A DNA stretch of 64,000 nt from Triplophysa rosa (taxonomy: Eukaryota > Chordata > Actinopteri > Cypriniformes > Nemacheilidae): NCBI RefSeq assembly GCF_024868665.1, contig NC_079899.1, positions 1,231,024-1,295,023 on the forward strand. The letters run 5' to 3'. How positions within the stretch are numbered: the first letter of the stretch is position 1; each line of letters starts with the position of its first letter. Both the position numbers and the translations under genes were made by a program. Positions 24,601 through 30,600 of this stretch are shown in pieces. The notes under the pieces are model-generated. The model saw only the letters and a list, made by a program, of their open reading frames with translations. It had not been told where the DNA came from and did no database searches.

Positions 24601-27600
24601 ACTGTCTGGACAACATCGCCACCTTCATGGAAACTCTTCCCATGGATTCTCCCAGTAACCTCTGGACAACCATCTCCAATCAATTCCAGACGTTTCTCAC
24701 TAAACTACCTGCTGTTCTGCCACTCAAGGTGATATTCTCACAAACTCACTCGTATTCAGGACACAATAAATGCACACAAGAATCTTGTGTGATTAATCTC
24801 TTTTCATTCATGTCTTTTAATGTAAAGTGCCCCTTGGACTCGAGTCTGAGAATAATCATTTGTTTACTGAAGATTCCTGTGACGAATGCGACAAGAGTAA
24901 GATGATTTGTGTCTTTTATTTTCTTCTTAAGACATGAGTTGAATGACTGTGTGTGCTTTAATGAAGCTTTATTTTCTCTTTGACAGAGTCTTCTGGAGCC
25001 CTTCTCTAAACTCCTGAGTTTTGTCATCCAGTATGGGGTTTTTAGTCTCTCATATATCGTAGAGCTCTGTGGTTTATGCTACAAAACCTTCAGCAAGGTG
25101 TGAAAAAACTCATTCGTCCTTTATCTAAACCTACATTTCCTTTGAAATAGGAATTGAAAAGGAGTTTTCACACGGTCATCATCGTCTCGACTAACTGCGA
25201 TTAAATCTGCGTATGAGATCGTAGATGTGTTATTCGTGCATGCACCAGCAGGTGGCTCACCTGAGTCATCACTGACAACAGAATCAGGAACTACAAACAC
25301 AATCTCACAGCAAAAACATAACTATTTTACGATGAATTGCTGCTATCTCGTTTTAGGACGATTTGCTTTCGCTCCAGTGACGTTAGGGGTGTGGTTTAAG
25401 TATTGCGTTTTTTCTAGTAATCATACATTTTTGTACGATTCACAATGTACAAATTCATATGAAATTCCACCTCATAAAACCCATGAGATCAGGTTGGAAC
25501 TACCATATAATCAAGCAGCGCTTAAAAAAACAAGTGTCAATATACCAAAATAATGATTTATTTTGTTCTAAATCAACCCATTGCAATCCTGATAGTATTC
25601 CCTTTTTTACTAAATGTAACTTTAATCTGATTACCATTACTATGTTTTTACTGTAATTTTAGTTACTAGTTTTTTTTCTTTGTTTCCTGATTACGTAACA
25701 CCATTATATGCAATCCATTACTCCCCAACCCTGACTATAAATCGTTATGTTTCTATCAATACAGTAGTTCATTTGTAAATATTCTCTCTTTTTAATTACA
25801 CCAGTCTTTATTTTCTGTATATGTTGCATCAGCGCAAATACTGACCTGTAGAAGTTTATGTGATGAAACCAGACGCTCAAATCCAAAATGATCCCGAAGT
25901 AAAAACACTGCAGATATAACTGTAGGATTTGAATCTGATGGATTCAACACATAGTCTTCACCGTCAGATGTCTTTATCAGTTGAGCTCTCTGAAAGGACC
26001 TGGAGAAAATGTTCTGCACTTCCAGCCCTCATATAGTGAAAGAACAGAATGAATTCAAAACAGACACTTTAAACCATGAGCATTGTTTTTTTTATGCAGG
26101 AGAGAGACAAATACTACATGACTCGTGTTGTTGTTCTGGAGTTACTTCAAGCTTTGAAATTCAAGTCATCCATTCCTGACACAAACCTGCTGCTGTTGGT
26201 TCAGGTGCTGAATATAAAACATGACAGATATAAAGTGAGCCACAGAGAAAGAGAAACTCACGTGAGAGTGACTAACGTTAGCTTTTCATCAGTTTGTGTG
26301 TACAGACATCAGTACGAGGTTGGCTGAATCCACCATTCTCCAGAAGCACATGATCGCTGCTCTGCCGGGGGTGAGAGAGCTCGCATCTTGTCTTCACTAT
26401 AACACACATCTGTGTATGTGTGTGTGTGTGTTTGATGATCTTCTGTTGTTTCAGTGCACCACCGCTGCAATGGAGTGTTTAAGACAATATCTCAGTGAAC
26501 TCTTAGACTTCATTGCAGACATGCACACGCTCACCAAACTGAAGGTATTCACACACAACAAACCATACATCTGACTTAGCTCTGCTCTTTTATTTACCAT
26601 TCAGTCATAGAGTAACATCAGTTCCCTTTCTGTCGGTCTCTCGACGTTGTGTCGAACCGACAGATGGGGTTTGACTTGAGAACCTATCATCTTCTGACTA
26701 ACTGAAAAGGCCAATGAAATTGGCGAATGAAATTTGCATGCCGGACTCCGCCCCGGATGTCCGGGTATGAAAGGAGATGGCGAGCTACATTCATTTACCT
26801 TTTGTTCTTTGGAGCATTTGCATCGAATGACATATACTGGTAAAAATTGCTGGATTCTTACGACGTGGTGCAGCGGATTGTCCATCTTCATCAGTGAATT
26901 TCACTGGGCGTCTCGGCAGTTCCAGAGGGGTTTTCTAAAAGAGCAAATTTCTCCAGTGTAGCATGTCCCGCTGTTCTCGTGGGTGCAACACTCTCATAGA
27001 GGAGGAGGGGGACGGACACGATGTCTGCTCGTGGTTGGACACTTGGTGCCTCAGGTCTGAGCGCGACTCCAAGCCGCGCTCGACCCCGGTACCATTTTCC
27101 CCGGAAGTGCATGATGAAGCATAGTAAGACCTGGAACCCCCCCCCTCGGTGCGTTCCCATCAAACTAGCTCTGTCACCCTTACTTCCCTCGATGGTGGGG
27201 CAGCTAGGGGCTACGTCGACGTGCCCCAGGTGGAGCGTGCCGTCGCAGTGCATTTATGCCTGTAGACGGCGGCCACCTGGGGAGATCGACCCTGCCTCCC
27301 GTCCAAGGCGTGTAAGCTTTCGGCATCTCTGGTGTTGAAGGCTTACACTGCCGCGGGCCAAGCTGCCTTCGCTCTGCACGCCATGGCCATCCTGCAGGCC
27401 GAGGCGTTGAAGAGCTCCACGAGGGTAAGACTGACCCGAGGACTTATACAGGAACTCCACGCCGCCACTGCGCGGGCCCTGGGTCGGACGATGTCCACAC
27501 TAGTGGCCCAGGAGAGACACCTCCGGCTCAACCTTGCGCAGATGTGTGACGCTGAGAAAGTTTGCTTTCCTCTTCGACGCCGGCTCCGGCGCCCCCTACC

Positions 27601-30600
27601 CAGGCAGCCCCCCGGAAGAAGACGTCGAGGAGACAACTGTCCCGTGACCAGCCACCGGGACCAGCGAGGGAGCCGCACTGCTAGCCATCGAACCACCCCC
27701 CGGGGGATCGATGAAGCAGATCGAACCCCTAGTCCCCCTGTCTCGGTTCCTGGGAGCCTGGTTAGAGCTTCCCAGACCATCCACAGTGACTAGGGAGGAC
27801 GATCCGTCTCGGCTATGCGATCCAATTCGCCAGACGCCCGCCCAAGCATTCGCGGTAGGAGCTCCCGTGCTTCGGTCCGAGGTCGCCACCCTTCTGGCGA
27901 AAAAAGCGATCGAGCTCATCCCTCCAGCCGAGATGTTATGCAGGTTTTAAAGGACATGTACTTCATGTCTCGATTCTCCCTCGTCATCGATCGCTCCTGC
28001 GGTTTTTCCTCCCCTTCGGTCTGTCCCCGTCTCCACGAGTCTTCACAAAGTTCGTGGAAGCTGCCCTCGCTCCCCTCAGGGAGAGGGGCCTGCGCATACT
28101 CAACTATCTCGATGACTTGGCACACTCTCGAGATCTGTTGTGTACACACAGAGACCTGGTGCTTCGGCACCTAGATCATTTGGGATTGCAGGTCAGCCAG
28201 GAAAAGGGCAAGCTCTCCTCCGTGCAGAGCATCTTTTTTCTCGGTATGGAACTCGACTCTGTCTCTATGACAGCGCGGCTACCGAGCGTGCACAGTCAGT
28301 GCTGAACTGCTTGAACCTCTTCAAGCAGCAGCCAGCAGTCCCCCTGAAACTATTCAGAGGCTCCTGGGGCACATGGTGTCCTCGGCAGGGGTGATCCCCT
28401 TCGAGTTGATGCACATGAGACTGCTCCAGCACTGGCTACAGAGTCGGGTTTCCTGGAGAGCGTGGCACACCGGCAGCAGGCGTGTTGGCACGCCTCTCTG
28501 CTGATGCACCCTAACCCCTTGGTCTTCAATGACCCTTTTACGGACGGGAGTCCCCCTTGGGCAGGGTTTGAGGCGTGTCGTGTTGACGACAGACGCCTCT
28601 CTGCAGGGTTGGGGTGCCATGTGCAATGGGCAAGCAGTGTCGGGTCGATGGACGGGCCCCCGCCTGCGTTGGCACATCAACTGCCTGGAGTTGTTGGCTG
28701 TGCTGCTTACACTGAAGAGGACGCAACCTCTCGTGCAGGACAAGCACGTGCTGGTCCGGTCGGACAGCACAACTACCATGGCGTATATTTACCATGGCGT
28801 ATATCAACCATCAGGGTGGCAATTGCTCACGACAGTTAACACAATTCGCCCGACGCCTCCTCCTGTGGAGTCAACAGGTGACGAAATCCCTGCGAGCCAC
28901 GCACATCTCGGGCGATCTGAACCAGACAGCCGACGCGCTCTCTCATCTGTCGACGCCTCAAGGAGAGTGGCGACTCCACTTCTCAGTCCAGCTCATTAGG
29001 TGCAGTTGGAGCAGGCACAGGTTTACCAGCACCCATTGTCCCCCTGCCCGAGGCCCCCCTCGGCACGGATGCCCTAGCACACAGCTGGCCGCAGGGCAAG
29101 CGGAAGTACGCCTTCCCCCCCAGTGAACCTCATTGCACAAGTCCTGTGCAAGGTCAGGGAAGAGGAGCATCTACTAGTTACGCCATACTGGCCCAACTGC
29201 ACTTGGTTCTCGGAATTAATGCTCCTGACGACAACTCCCCCCTGGCCGATTCCCCTGAAGAAGGACCTTCTTTTGCAGGGGAAGGGCACGTTGTGGCATC
29301 CAAGACCAGACCTTTGGAACCCCATGTCTGGCTCCTGGACGGAACGAGGAGATCTTGAGTGGCCTAACCCCCACCGGTAGTTGAGATCATCCCTCAGGCT
29401 AGGGCTCCTGCCACTAGGCGGCTGTACGCCTTTAAGTGGCGCCTTTTCTTGTCCTGGTGCTCTTCTCGAGGAGAAGACCTGCGGAGTTGCTCGATCGGGA
29501 ACGTGTTGTCCTTCCTACAAGAGAGACTTGAGAGTAATCTCTCCCCTTCCACACTGAAGTGTATGTAGCAGCCATTGCCGCTCATCACAAATCAGTCGTT
29601 GTGAAGTCTCTGGGACAGCACAACCTGATCATTAGCTTCCTAAGGGGTGCGAGAAGGCGGAATCCGCCTCGTCCGCGCTCCGTACCCTATTGGGACCTTG
29701 ATGTGTCCTGGCAGGCGTCCAGAGGCCCCATTTCAAGCCCCAGGAGATGCCGCTCTTTCTCTTACAATGAAGACGGCTCTCCTGGTAATGCTCGCCTCCA
29801 TCAAGAGATTAGGGGACCTGCAAGCATTCTCTGTGTCCACTGATTGCCTAGATTTCGGGCCTGGAGACTCTCACGTTATCCTGAGACCCCGTCCACTCTC
29901 TTTCGAGACCAGGTGGTGAACTTGCAGGCACTCCCCACTGGGGAGGAAGACCCAACCCCATCCGTGTTGTGTCCAGTACACATGTTGCGCCTCTACATGG
30001 ATCGCACACAGAGCTATAGGAGCTCTGAGCAGCTCTTTGTCTGTTCTGTAGGTCAGCAAAATGGGGAAGACTGTCTCCAAACAGAGATTGGCGCATTGGA
30101 TCGTGGACGCCGTTGCTATGGCGTACTGGTCCCAAGATCCCATGCCTGCTGGCAGTGAGGGCACACTCCACTGGAGTGTAGCCTCCTCATGGGCACTGGC
30201 TCAGGGCTCCTCTCTGGCAGACATATGCAGAGCTGCGGGTTGGGCTACACCCAATACCTTTGCAAGGTTCTACAGCCTCCGTGTGGAACCGGTGTCAGCC
30301 CGAGTCTTGCATGGTACCAACAGGTGAGACCGGCGGCCGGTAGGGCGTACACCTGCGAAAGCGCCTTCCCCCCTCCTAGGTGGGTCAGTGTGCTATTTCC
30401 GCCTCCCTTCTTCCCCCACCGGGTGAAGAATAGGCATTCTATCCATCACTAAGCACTTCCTGGTGGCGGGCTGGGCGGAGCAGCCCTGCCTCCTTAGGCC
30501 GGGTATCAGCTGAGTTATCTAGCGCATAGCTCTAACCGGACCTAGTGCCCCACACGAAGTAACCCCCCCCAGCAGGGTGATTCCATCTGATGTATTCTCA